Shown: positions 17,533-25,050 of the stretch, piece after piece
Layout of the letters: every line of letters starts with the position of its first letter
Position numbering within the stretch: position 1 is the first letter of the stretch
NCBI RefSeq assembly: GCF_000299355.1
Contig: NC_018664.1
Span: forward strand, 2,588,380 to 2,652,379
DNA: 64,000 nt
Source: Gottschalkia acidurici 9a
GTDB taxonomy: Bacteria > Bacillota > Clostridia > Tissierellales > Gottschalkiaceae
Direction of reading: 5' to 3'
Made by a program: the position numbers and the translations under genes
Notes under the pieces: generated by a model
What the model saw: the letters and a program-made list of their open reading frames with translations, nothing else
The model's database searches: none
What the model was told of the DNA's origin: nothing

Positions 17533-18369
17533 CTACAACCTATCTAAAGGACTTTGAATATTACTAATATATTTCTTACTAACATGAGTATAAGTCATAG
17601 TGGTTTCTGTACTGCTATGACCTAATAACTTTTGAATGTATCTGATATCTGTTCCTGATTCTAATAAATGAGTGGCGAAAGAATGTCTTAGACTATGAAT
17701 GCTAACATTCTTTTTAATTCCTACTTTATCACAAGCTTTCTCAAATACTCTTTGAGCTGACCTTTCTGTCAGGTGTTGATGTTTATCTAATCCTTCAAAT
17801 AACCATTCTTTTGGTGTATATCTTCTGTAGTAGTCCCTCAATACTATCAATGCTTTTTCTGATAGTAATGTATATCTATCCTTTTTACCTTTAGCATCTC
17901 TAACATGGATTAGCATTCTAATTGAATCAATATCTTCTATCTTTAATCTAACTAGTTCGCTTACTCTTAATCCTGCTGAATATACTAAACTTAATAAGAC
18001 TTTATGTTTATGATTCTCTACTACATTTAATATTCTTGTTACTTCTTCTTGGCTTAATATATCGGGGAACTTCTTTTCTTTCTTTACCCTAAACATATTA
18101 ATACTAATATCACTTCTACTTAGTACATTATTCACCATAAACTTTATTGCACTTATGGATGTATTAACATAGGATGCTGAACGTTTCTTTTCTTCTAGGA
18201 GATATATTATATATTCATTTACTTCTTCACTTGTAACAAGCTTTAATTCCATTTCATAATATTCTATGAATCTCCTAATATGATTTACATATGATTCTAT
18301 TGTATTTGGACTATATCCTTTTAGCTTTAATACTTTTTCTAATTCTACATATACTTCTTGATGATTCAT
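17533..18369 (-). CDS. Tyrosine recombinase / integrase (intact copy 1)
   Basis: A 278-residue site-specific recombinase. Residues 1 to about 90 form the SAM-like core-binding domain (KLKGYSPNTIESYVNHIRRF). The catalytic domain has all six expected residues: R135 (SAGLRVSEL), K160 (RDAKGKKDRY), H225 and R228 (IHSLRHSFATHLL), H251 (LLGHSSTETT) and Y260 (MTYTHVSKK). The C-terminus IQSPLDRL resembles the SPLD ending of integron integrases and of recombinases accompanying IS91-type elements, but the extra helix insertion of true IntI is not seen. It reads into the hairpin pair and lipoprotein gene. A terminator lies just before its AAAGGAGG site. Confidence 0.95.
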   Translation of the reverse strand: MNHQEVYVELEKVLKLKGYSPNTIESYVNHIRRFIEYYEMELKLVTSEEVNEYIIYLLEEKKRSASYVNTSISAIKFMVNNVLSRSDISINMFRVKKEKKFPDILSQEEVTRILNVVENHKHKVLLSLVYSAGLRVSELVRLKIEDIDSIRMLIHVRDAKGKKDRYTLLSEKALIVLRDYYRRYTPKEWLFEGLDKHQHLTERSAQRVFEKACDKVGIKKNVSIHSLRHSFATHLLESGTDIRYIQKLLGHSSTETTMTYTHVSKKYISNIQSPLDRL

Positions 18370-18397
18370 TTAATTTATCCTCCTTTTAATTTTAAGC

Positions 18398-18520
18398 ATA
18401 AAAAAATACACTAACCTTAATTGGCTAGTGCATTAATTTCTTATTCATATTTACTTTTAATATATGGGTGGGGCTTGAAACGTTTTTTCTTTATTCTATG
18501 ATTCATATAGGTACCGAAGG
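18398..18520 (-). promoter_or_regulatory. Recombinase leader with terminator (copy 1)
   Basis: On the minus strand a stem of CACTAGCC with GGTTAGTG is followed by TATTTTTTT, ending about 30 bases before the recombinase ATG. Upstream are CCCCACCCATATAT and GGTACCTATATGAATCATAG, also present in copy 2. The terminator next to the ribosome site suggests attenuation; the signal, if any, is unknown. Confidence 0.45.
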
Positions 18521-18538
18521 AATTTATCTATAACTTTA

Positions 18539-18751
18539 CTACAGATAACCATCAGCTAAAATATTTGTTTCTACACATTCAATAGTTAGTTTACCCCCTA
18601 TAGTAACAGTAGGCTTATCATAAGGAGTATATACTATACTTTTATTTAGATATGAATCATATGTATTACCTTTAGATTCATTAATACCATATGATATTTC
18701 ATATTGATTTAATAAGGTGTGGGGGGAAATTACTTTGTAATTTCCCCCCAC
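18539..18751 (-). pseudogene. Gene tail ending before the recombinase
   Basis: A 70-codon frame whose only start lies inside the GC palindrome, so the first residues are doubtful. The believable part reads LLNQYEISYGINESKGNTYD, then KPTVTIGGKLTIECVETN and a TAG. A decayed copy occupies the same position in the second unit (about 15890-16060), matching in its last codons (DGYL). I read it as the 3' end of a lost gene carried in both units. Confidence 0.4.
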
Positions 18752-18755
18752 ACCT
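18715..18755. repeat. Perfect GC-rich palindrome (copy 1)
   Basis: AGGTGTGGGGGGAAATTAC, loop TTT, then its exact reverse complement: a 19-bp perfect stem containing six consecutive G:C pairs. No terminator T-run on either side. It holds the same position as the palindrome at 16061-16097, but nearly every base pair in the stem is different. Confidence 0.9.
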
Positions 18756-18885
18756 ATATCTTAGAGTTATTCTATTTATCTTATGATTCTGCTTATATAA
18801 TTTCTAGTTACTTTTCTATACAATTAAACTGACAGCAATCTGAGAGATTATTAATAGGATTTAATACTCCGTATCAAATCCTATT

Positions 18886-18960
18886 AATTTGGAAGAAACT
18901 CGTCTAAAATTTTTCCTTATATATATCGTATTAATTGGAAACTCTGTATTACGTAAAATA
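18886..18960 (-). repeat. Cassette 3' element, copy E
   Basis: On the plus strand: GGAAGAAACTCGTCTAAAAT, CGTATTAATTGGAAACTCTG and TATTACGTAAAA. It lies 56 bases past the stop of the lipoprotein gene at 19017-19457. On its left is an inverted repeat (ATTAATAGGATTT with AAATCCTATTAAT, about 18849-18887) that may be a terminator. Confidence 0.7.
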
Positions 18961-19016
18961 TAAATATTGTACTATACTCACAGTCCTAATCTAACTTATA
19001 ATCGGAGATTATATTT

Positions 19017-19457
19017 TTATTTTTCCATTCCATAACCATTTGTTCCAAATGTAGCATACCCATTTAAGTTATAACCATTTTGAGACAGTACTCTATATTC
19101 AAAATTTTGATTATAGTATTTTTTATGTTGTACAGTGAAATCTCCTACTAATCCATCAGATTGATATGGCTCAATATTTAGATTTCTAACACGTTCGCCG
19201 TTCATATATAATCCTATAGTAACAGAATATTGTGAATTATTTTCATACCACATTTTATAATATTTTTGACTTGTATTAGGATAAACAGTTCTCTCAAAGG
19301 TATTAGTATCAGAAACTTTTGTTTTTGCTAAAGGATAGCTTATATGACTGTCTTTGTTAATTTCATCATATACCATATTTTCTTCTTTTATATTATTACA
19401 CGCTGATATTGAGGTCATCATTATAAATAAAATAACCGCTAAAAAAATATTCTTCAT
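19017..19457 (-). CDS. Putative lipoprotein
   Basis: A 146-residue protein with signal MKNIFLAVILFIMMTSISAC, cysteine 20 being the likely lipid site. The mature domain is rich in Tyr and Asn (NTSQKYYKMWYENNSQYSVT, YRVLSQNGYNLNGYATFG), suggesting a small beta-sheet extracellular domain. No family recognised. It is followed by 3' element copy E, like the other lipoprotein gene of this region. Confidence 0.75.
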   Translation of the reverse strand: MKNIFLAVILFIMMTSISACNNIKEENMVYDEINKDSHISYPLAKTKVSDTNTFERTVYPNTSQKYYKMWYENNSQYSVTIGLYMNGERVRNLNIEPYQSDGLVGDFTVQHKKYYNQNFEYRVLSQNGYNLNGYATFGTNGYGMEK

Positions 19458-19520
19458 AAACGCACTTCCTTTGTTCTTGTTATACTACTACTATGTATTA
19501 ATTTTAATCTTGAATAACCG

Positions 19521-19667
19521 TCAAGAGTTCTTTTTGATATATATCTTTAATGCCTTTATAATTAATATCATTGTATATATACCAAGCCCCATTAAAATTA
19601 GATATAAAATCAAAGGTATTAAAAAACCTATAGCTTCTGATAGTGATGGCGTAATATTTACTGTCAT
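19521..19667 (-). CDS. Very small membrane protein (48 residues)
   Basis: An ATG with GGAGG 7 bases upstream opens a 48-codon frame. It has a polar N-terminus (MTVNITPSLSEAIGF), one long hydrophobic segment of about 25 residues (LIPLILYLILMGLGIYTMIL) and a basic end (KALKIYIKKNS). A single-pass membrane peptide is likely. Function unknown; it lies just upstream of the lipoprotein gene. Confidence 0.65.
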   Translation of the reverse strand: MTVNITPSLSEAIGFLIPLILYLILMGLGIYTMILIIKALKIYIKKNS

Positions 19668-19687
19668 TATTAATCCTCCTCAATCCA

Positions 19688-19780
19688 CATCATTTCACAT
19701 AACTAATGTATTTAGGACATTCATGTCAGCATATCCACTAAAATTCCTGATACTCCAGATGTTAGTATCAGAAATATATA
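19688..19780 (-). repeat. Partial hairpin-site remnant
   Basis: The plus strand starts TTTCACATAACTAATGTATT, matching the left arm of hairpin I at 14792 and 17351, but the right arm is absent. A small separate stem, CTGATACT with AGTATCAG, follows. It may be a half-site left by a deletion or rearrangement. Confidence 0.35.
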
Positions 19781-19972
19781 CTATAGATACATCCTAATAT
19801 TGATCTTTAATTTCTTACTTATACTAAAACCTAATTGTGTTCTAGTAAATCCATCATCTCATGTTCTATAATTATTTAAAATTCAACTAAATATTATACA
19901 TATATCAATGTGTCACTTATAAATAATTTTATATCAGATATGTATATTCATTCCCTCTTACTATGACCAACA

Positions 19973-20317
19973 CTATTTTTCTTTTCTTAACTCAGCCATT
20001 TGTCTTCTATAATTTCTTTGTACTTCCGTTAATCCATCATTATGCACATCTTTACCATTGCTTGTACAAGGTGCTTCTTTACAATTTTCTAATTCACTAA
20101 AAAATTCTTCTTTACTAAGTGGTACATAGTTTCCACATATATTACATTCTTTCACGTACATATTTTGATAAGGAATTACAGGTATAAAAAACAGTGTAAA
20201 CCAAGTTCTATAGCGATTATATGACCAACTTCCTAAATTAGCACAATGATTACAATAGTCTTGTCCTGATTCTCCATATTGCTTAGTTGTTCTTTTACCC
20301 CATCCAAAAATGATCAT
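19973..20317 (-). CDS. Zinc-ribbon protein
   Basis: A 114-residue protein. It starts MIIFGWGKRTTKQYGESG, has a CNHCANLGSW pair, a hydrophobic stretch (RTWFTLFFIPVIPY) and a second pair CNICGNYVPLS, followed by a charged tail. This matches the small zinc-ribbon family with the WTLFFIPVIP segment found widely in Bacillota; function unknown. Related direct repeats of about 60 bases lie on each side (about 19853-19915 and 20339-20400). Confidence 0.75.
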   Translation of the reverse strand: MIIFGWGKRTTKQYGESGQDYCNHCANLGSWSYNRYRTWFTLFFIPVIPYQNMYVKECNICGNYVPLSKEEFFSELENCKEAPCTSNGKDVHNDGLTEVQRNYRRQMAELRKEK

Positions 20318-20452
20318 ATTATTCCTCCTTCTATTTCAATAAATTTATCATCTCATATTTTTTATAATCATTCAACATAATTTAGGCTATTATATCAAAA
20401 TAAAACTATCCACCCAAGATTTCTTTCATTGAATGAATAGTTTATTTATTTC

Positions 20453-21907
20453 TTATTTAATTGGTATTTTAAACACATAATCTTCTTTAAAGTCTCTATT
20501 GTTTAAATTACTAGTTACAAAGTAATATTTTTCATTAGATTTAAGTTTTTCTACCTCAATGGTAAATTCTTTATTGTTATATCCATTATTTATTGGATTT
20601 ATTTTCACTTCAAGTTTTTCCCCAGCTTCATTTTCTATATAGAGTTGATGTCCTTGAAAATAAGGTAGTTTTCCTTCTGCCTTATATCTTATAATAGTTT
20701 TATCTTCTGTTTCTTCCATTCCTATTATTGTTAACTTTCCAAATCTACCTTGCTTTAATTCTATAGGATATGATCCATTTATAAGCTTTTTCACATCTTT
20801 TGTTATATATTCTTTTTTGTTTTTTCTAACAGACTTTTTCCCATCCTCGTGTAAACCAAATTCCTCTCTTATTCTGAACTGCACTGGTACAACAGTTAAA
20901 TATTTTGGTACTTTGTCCACAGCATCATATCTATATGTGGATTCAAAGCTTTCGTGAGATCCTCCCCCACTCATATTTTCTCTTCTTCCTATTTCATTTC
21001 CGTTATCGTCGAATAAAAGCCAATAGTCATATTCAAAAAATCCGAAATGACTATTTAAGTCATTCATGTTTTCATATTTTTTTCCGTCTAATTTTATATT
21101 AGTACTTAGTGGACTAAAGGAAACTTTACTTATTCTAACATCTGTTCCCTCAAAATTTTTAACTATATCAACATCAAATGTTTTTTGTTCTTTTAATATT
21201 TCTTCTTTTGATAATTTAAATGAGAATTTCCACTTTCCTTTTATATCAAATATTTCTTTAATATTTATATCCATATCAAACTTATCTGGTAGTTTTTCAA
21301 GTCCCATCTGATATTCAACAAAAGCTATCATAGTATGTTCATCTATCTGCTCGCTTGTAGACGAGGCTCCGCTAAAACCACTAAAACTTCCATTTATCTT
21401 AATTGATTCATATAGATTTGAAATAAAATTTTCACCTAATTCTTCAATTTTTTTATCACTTTTAATAGTGTACGTTATTATTACTTCCGATTCATCATAT
21501 ACTACTTCATTTAGTGTAATACTTATTCCTTTGTCATATTGAGTTTGACCTATAACTTCAGCGTATGTCTCATAATCACCCTTATATCCGTAATTCTCTA
21601 TTAATCTCTGCACTATAGAGTTTAACACAGGTATTTCTTTGGCAAAGGCAGGATTTTTAACACTCATTATTCCTATCCAAGCTATACAAATTATAACTCC
21701 TCCTGCTATACTTAAAGCATACTTAGCTTTTTTAGATAATCTTTTAACTCCTAAATCTTTTCTCAAATTCTTTTTAAGTTTTCTTATTCTTATTTCATCT
21801 ATATTTAAATCTATATCTTCAAATTCTTCTCCATCAATATTGACTTCATTAAGAAGTTTATATATATCTTTTTCATCTAAAATATTTTTTAATTCCTCCC
21901 TATTCAT
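20453..21907 (-). CDS. DUF4179 anti-sigma-type membrane protein
   Basis: A 484-residue protein. The N-terminal 60 residues are charged and cytoplasmic (MNREELKNILDEKDIYKLL), followed by one membrane segment (about 63-82, YALSIAGGVIICIAWIGIMS). A DUF4179-like extracellular domain follows, with YGYKGDYETYAEVIGQTQYDKG and ISITLNEVVYDESEVIITYT, then beta-rich domains to the end. It overlaps the ECF sigma gene by 4 bases, the usual pairing of an anti-sigma factor with its sigma. The inducing signal is unknown. Confidence 0.85.
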   Translation of the reverse strand: MNREELKNILDEKDIYKLLNEVNIDGEEFEDIDLNIDEIRIRKLKKNLRKDLGVKRLSKKAKYALSIAGGVIICIAWIGIMSVKNPAFAKEIPVLNSIVQRLIENYGYKGDYETYAEVIGQTQYDKGISITLNEVVYDESEVIITYTIKSDKKIEELGENFISNLYESIKINGSFSGFSGASSTSEQIDEHTMIAFVEYQMGLEKLPDKFDMDINIKEIFDIKGKWKFSFKLSKEEILKEQKTFDVDIVKNFEGTDVRISKVSFSPLSTNIKLDGKKYENMNDLNSHFGFFEYDYWLLFDDNGNEIGRRENMSGGGSHESFESTYRYDAVDKVPKYLTVVPVQFRIREEFGLHEDGKKSVRKNKKEYITKDVKKLINGSYPIELKQGRFGKLTIIGMEETEDKTIIRYKAEGKLPYFQGHQLYIENEAGEKLEVKINPINNGYNNKEFTIEVEKLKSNEKYYFVTSNLNNRDFKEDYVFKIPIK

Positions 21908-22482
21908 ATTATCTCCTCCTTCAAGGCTATAAGCTTTTCTTTTAAAGTCTTTCTTCCTCTTGAGAGTCTATTATCTACTACTGATCTCTTCACCTCTAAG
22001 TCTTCAGCTATATTTTGTATTTCTTCATCTAGAAAGTATCTTTTTATAAATATATCTCTATCAACATCATTAAGTTCGTTTATCATTTTAAGTAGTTTTT
22101 CCCTTTTTTCCTTCATTAGTAAAATATTTTCCGCATCACTTTCATTAGTTAAAAGTTTATCTCTTTCAACTAAACTTTCATCAAATTCTAGATTCGTGTC
22201 TTTTAATAGTTGCCTTCTATAATCTATAGCTTTATATCTTGATATAGCTATAATCCAATTTTTAAAACTTCCTTTTTTCTCATCAAAGCAGTCTATATTA
22301 TTCCATAGCGCTAAAAATATATCATTTACACATTCATCTATAGAATGTACATGAAATCCTGTTCCAAGAATGCTATATACTACCTTATAAACTAGCTTTG
22401 AGTATGAGTCTACAGCATAGTCTAGACCCTTTGGACTTTTCTTTTCTATATAACTTATAAAATTTTCTTCATTTACTTTCAA
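21904..22482 (-). CDS. ECF-type RNA polymerase sigma factor
   Basis: A 192-residue sigma-70-like regulator. Region 2 is seen around DECVNDIFLALWNNIDCFDE and GSFKNWIIAISRYKAIDYRR (about residues 48-92). Region 4 is around DVDRDIFIKRYFLDEEIQ then IAEDLEVKRSVVDNRLSRGR (about 138-178). It should direct transcription of its own operon and unknown targets, and be held by the DUF4179 protein encoded next. It is separated from cbiE by a terminator, so it is a different unit from the cobalamin genes. Confidence 0.93.
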   Translation of the reverse strand: MKVNEENFISYIEKKSPKGLDYAVDSYSKLVYKVVYSILGTGFHVHSIDECVNDIFLALWNNIDCFDEKKGSFKNWIIAISRYKAIDYRRQLLKDTNLEFDESLVERDKLLTNESDAENILLMKEKREKLLKMINELNDVDRDIFIKRYFLDEEIQNIAEDLEVKRSVVDNRLSRGRKTLKEKLIALKEEII

Positions 22483-22601
22483 AGATTTTACCCCTCCTTT
22501 TCTTTCCTTTATTTAAGAAGCTTCTCAATAAATAATACGAACTATGTAATGACTTTCTATCACGATTATCCAAATTTTTTTCATATATCTTATTCGCTAA
22601 T

Positions 22602-22650
22602 AAAAAAATAGCATAAAATAGATTTTCACTTTCTATTCTACGCTATTTTA
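22602..22650 (-). terminator. Terminator of the cbiM-to-cbiE operon
   Basis: On the minus strand AAAATAGCGTAGAATAGA pairs with TCTATTTTATGCTATTTT and is followed by a run of T. It lies 43 bases past the cbiE stop, so transcription from the cbiM riboswitch ends here rather than running on to cbiT. Confidence 0.8.
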
Positions 22651-22692
22651 AACTTACAATTTTGTTCTGAAATTATTTTATAGTTTGTCATA

Positions 22693-23325
22693 TTAATCTA
22701 CCTCAACAACAACTAATGCTAACGAACTTTCGTAGTTAATTTCATCTCCTATATTACCTATAATTATTTTTTCATCCTCGTAAGACAGGTTATATCCTGC
22801 ATATATTTTTCCTTTTAGTCCTTTTTCATATAACAGCTTCGATATATTATTAGGAGTATTATTACTATCTGTAAGAATGATAGAAGTTTGACTTTTCATT
22901 ATGTTTCTAATTTTTTCTTCTTTTTCTTCATCTCTGCCATGAAAACTAACCAAGTTGCTATTATGCCAACTCTTTTTTAACTTTGACATCATATATTGCA
23001 ACGATGAAACTCCTGGTACTATTTTATCTATTCTTACTTCTTTTCTTTTTAAATATTCCAGTATTCCATAAAAGCAAGGATCACCTGAGGCAAGTATAGC
23101 TATATTTTCTTCTATCATACTTTTATTTTCTAATAAATAACCTATTTCATTTAAGGTCTTGACTTTAGATATATTTTTATTAAATTCTTGTGCTACGTCT
23201 CCTATTCTACCAAATGAAATTATCTTTGATGAATCTTTTAGAACTTCTATGGCTTCTATTGTAAGATTTTTTATATTTCCAGGTCCCATTCCAACTAAGT
23301 AAATCGTAATATCATCCCCCAACAC
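22693..23325 (-). CDS. cbiE: Cobalt-precorrin-7 C5-methyltransferase
   Basis: About 205-210 residues; a tetrapyrrole methylase with YLVGMGPGNIKNLTIEA, ILASGDPCFYGILEYL and VPGVSSLQYMMSKLKKSWHN, the last typical of CbiE/CobL. It methylates C5 and pairs functionally with CbiT, which adds C15. The start is uncertain: the frame opens with TTG at 23325, but the GGGGG site lies just inside it, suggesting a start nearer the ITIYLVGMG segment. It is the last gene before the operon terminator. Confidence 0.92.
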   Translation of the reverse strand: MLGDDITIYLVGMGPGNIKNLTIEAIEVLKDSSKIISFGRIGDVAQEFNKNISKVKTLNEIGYLLENKSMIEENIAILASGDPCFYGILEYLKRKEVRIDKIVPGVSSLQYMMSKLKKSWHNSNLVSFHGRDEEKEEKIRNIMKSQTSIILTDSNNTPNNISKLLYEKGLKGKIYAGYNLSYEDEKIIIGNIGDEINYESSLALVVVEVD

Positions 23326-23362
23326 CTACAATAATTATTTGCTGTTTAAACTAATTCACTAA

Positions 23363-24433
23363 TTAAAGTATTCCATAGTCCATAGAATACATTACTACTT
23401 TTATATCAAAGTCCTCATCTTTTAAATATCTTTTTATCCTATATTCACAGCCCTTAATCATGTCTTTTATAACTTTCATATAATCATTTTCTATTATTAT
23501 TTTTAAAGCTTCTTCCGAAGTTAAGCAGCTATTTATTTTCATTATCATTTCATGTGGAGCATTTAGTAATGAAAGATAGTATATGAATGACTCAATTCTC
23601 ATATCACATATTTTACTATGAGTATTAAATGCACCTATTGATAGTTTACATAGTTTCCCTATATGCCCCACTAGTGTTATTTTCTTAAACCCTTTATTAT
23701 AGCAACATAGTATAGATTCACCTATAAAATTAGCTATTTTCACTCCACTTACCTTTTCATTCATTTCACTATATATCTTTTCACCATGATTGCCAAGATA
23801 GAGCACAATTTCATCTTCTTCATTATTTCTTATGCTATCGATCTCAATATATATACTTTTCTTAAATGCTTCTTCTGACATAGGCTCTACTATTCCTTTT
23901 GTACCTATGATGGAGATTCCACCCTCTATACCTATGTTAGAATTAAATGTCTTTTTCCCTATAGTTTCACCCATAGGTACATATATTTCTATATTAACTC
24001 CTATATTAGTAATTTTACTTACTTCCTCTTTTATCATTTTTCTAGGTACAGGATTTATAGCACTTTCACCTTTTTTACCCCAGAATCCACCCCTAGTTAT
24101 AGTTCCTACACCTTGTCCACCAGTTATAACTATTTCTTCATCATCTCTTTTACTTACCTTTGCAAATATTTCTATTCCATCTGTAACATCTGGATCATCT
24201 CCAGCATCTTTTACTATGCAACAAGATACAAAATCTTCTGTTATTGTAGGTTTGTCTACTTTTAGCTTTAGTCTAATTCCCGCAGGAGTATCTATTTCAA
24301 TATATTCAGGAATTGTTCCTGTTAAAAGTCCAACTGTGCATGCTTTAGCAGCTCCTGTAGCACAACTCCCTGTAGTATATCCACATCTAAGTTTCTTTCC
24401 TTCTTTTATAACATATAAGTCTAACTTGCTCAT
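23363..24433 (-). CDS. cbiD: Cobalt-precorrin-5B C1-methyltransferase
   Basis: A 356-residue CbiD, specific to the anaerobic cobalamin route. Family landmarks are LRCGYTTGSCATGAAKAC at the N-terminus, VKDAGDDPDVTDGIEI, INPVPRKMI and IVEPMSEEAFKKSI. It methylates C1 after CbiG opens the lactone. It overlaps cbiC by 4 bases. Confidence 0.96.
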   Translation of the reverse strand: MSKLDLYVIKEGKKLRCGYTTGSCATGAAKACTVGLLTGTIPEYIEIDTPAGIRLKLKVDKPTITEDFVSCCIVKDAGDDPDVTDGIEIFAKVSKRDDEEIVITGGQGVGTITRGGFWGKKGESAINPVPRKMIKEEVSKITNIGVNIEIYVPMGETIGKKTFNSNIGIEGGISIIGTKGIVEPMSEEAFKKSIYIEIDSIRNNEEDEIVLYLGNHGEKIYSEMNEKVSGVKIANFIGESILCCYNKGFKKITLVGHIGKLCKLSIGAFNTHSKICDMRIESFIYYLSLLNAPHEMIMKINSCLTSEEALKIIIENDYMKVIKDMIKGCEYRIKRYLKDEDFDIKVVMYSMDYGIL

Positions 24434-25050
24434 CGTCCTACCGCCATATATAGCAATGCGTTTACTATAGCAGCTGCAACATTACTTCCCCCTTTAGTTC
24501 CCTTTGTAGTAATAGTAGGTATATCAAATTCCCTTATATACTCTTTTGACTCCTTAGCTCCCACAAAACCTACAGGAACCCCTATTATAAGTTTTGGACT
24601 AGCTTTTCCCTCTTTTATTAGTTCTCCTATTCTGAACAAGGCAGTTGGAGCATTTCCTACTACAAATATGTCTACACCTTCACTTAAAGCAAAGTCTACT
24701 GCTGCCATTGAGCGAGTTATTTCTTTTTCTTTAGCTATTCTAAATACATCTTCATGACTTATATAGTTATCTAGCGTACAATTGGCTTTGTTTAGAGCTG
24801 TTTTATTGATTCCTGAAAAGCCCATCTTTGTATCCGTTACTATTCTACATCCATTCTTTATTGTGTTTATACCTACTTCTATTGGACTATTTTTAAATAT
24901 AACTATATTCTGATAATCAAAATCTCCTGTAGTATGAATAGTTCTTTTAACTACATTTAACTCCTCATCAGTAAAACTATGAGGAGTCATGCCTTCATCT
25001 ATTATTTCAAAACTTTTAGTTTCTATAAGTTCAGGATTTTTTATATACAT
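24430..25050 (-). CDS. cbiC: Cobalt-precorrin-8 methylmutase
   Basis: A 206-residue CbiC/CobH enzyme that moves the C11 methyl to C12 to give cobyrinate. Seen are the catalytic-His region VVKRTIHTTGDFDYQN, CRIVTDTKMGFSGINK, FVVGNAPTALFRI and IIGVPVGFVGAKESK with ATITTKGTKGGSNVAAA-type ending. Normal length. Overlaps cbiX by 10 bases. Confidence 0.96.
   Translation of the reverse strand: MYIKNPELIETKSFEIIDEGMTPHSFTDEELNVVKRTIHTTGDFDYQNIVIFKNSPIEVGINTIKNGCRIVTDTKMGFSGINKTALNKANCTLDNYISHEDVFRIAKEKEITRSMAAVDFALSEGVDIFVVGNAPTALFRIGELIKEGKASPKLIIGVPVGFVGAKESKEYIREFDIPTITTKGTKGGSNVAAAIVNALLYMAVGR

Noticed and set aside
18715-18755. GC palindrome as a rho-independent terminator
   Set aside because: The stem is strong but no T-run follows on either strand, and the flanking sequence does not end a convincing gene in both units.
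12165-18960. CRISPR array
   Set aside because: The repeated elements are about 75 bases, diverged, and separated by genes of variable length, with no short regular repeat-spacer pattern and no cas genes.
12165-20317. Insertion sequence or transposon with a transposase
   Set aside because: No DDE, HUH or serine transposase is encoded; the only recombination genes are the two tyrosine recombinases, and no terminal inverted repeats with target duplications were found.
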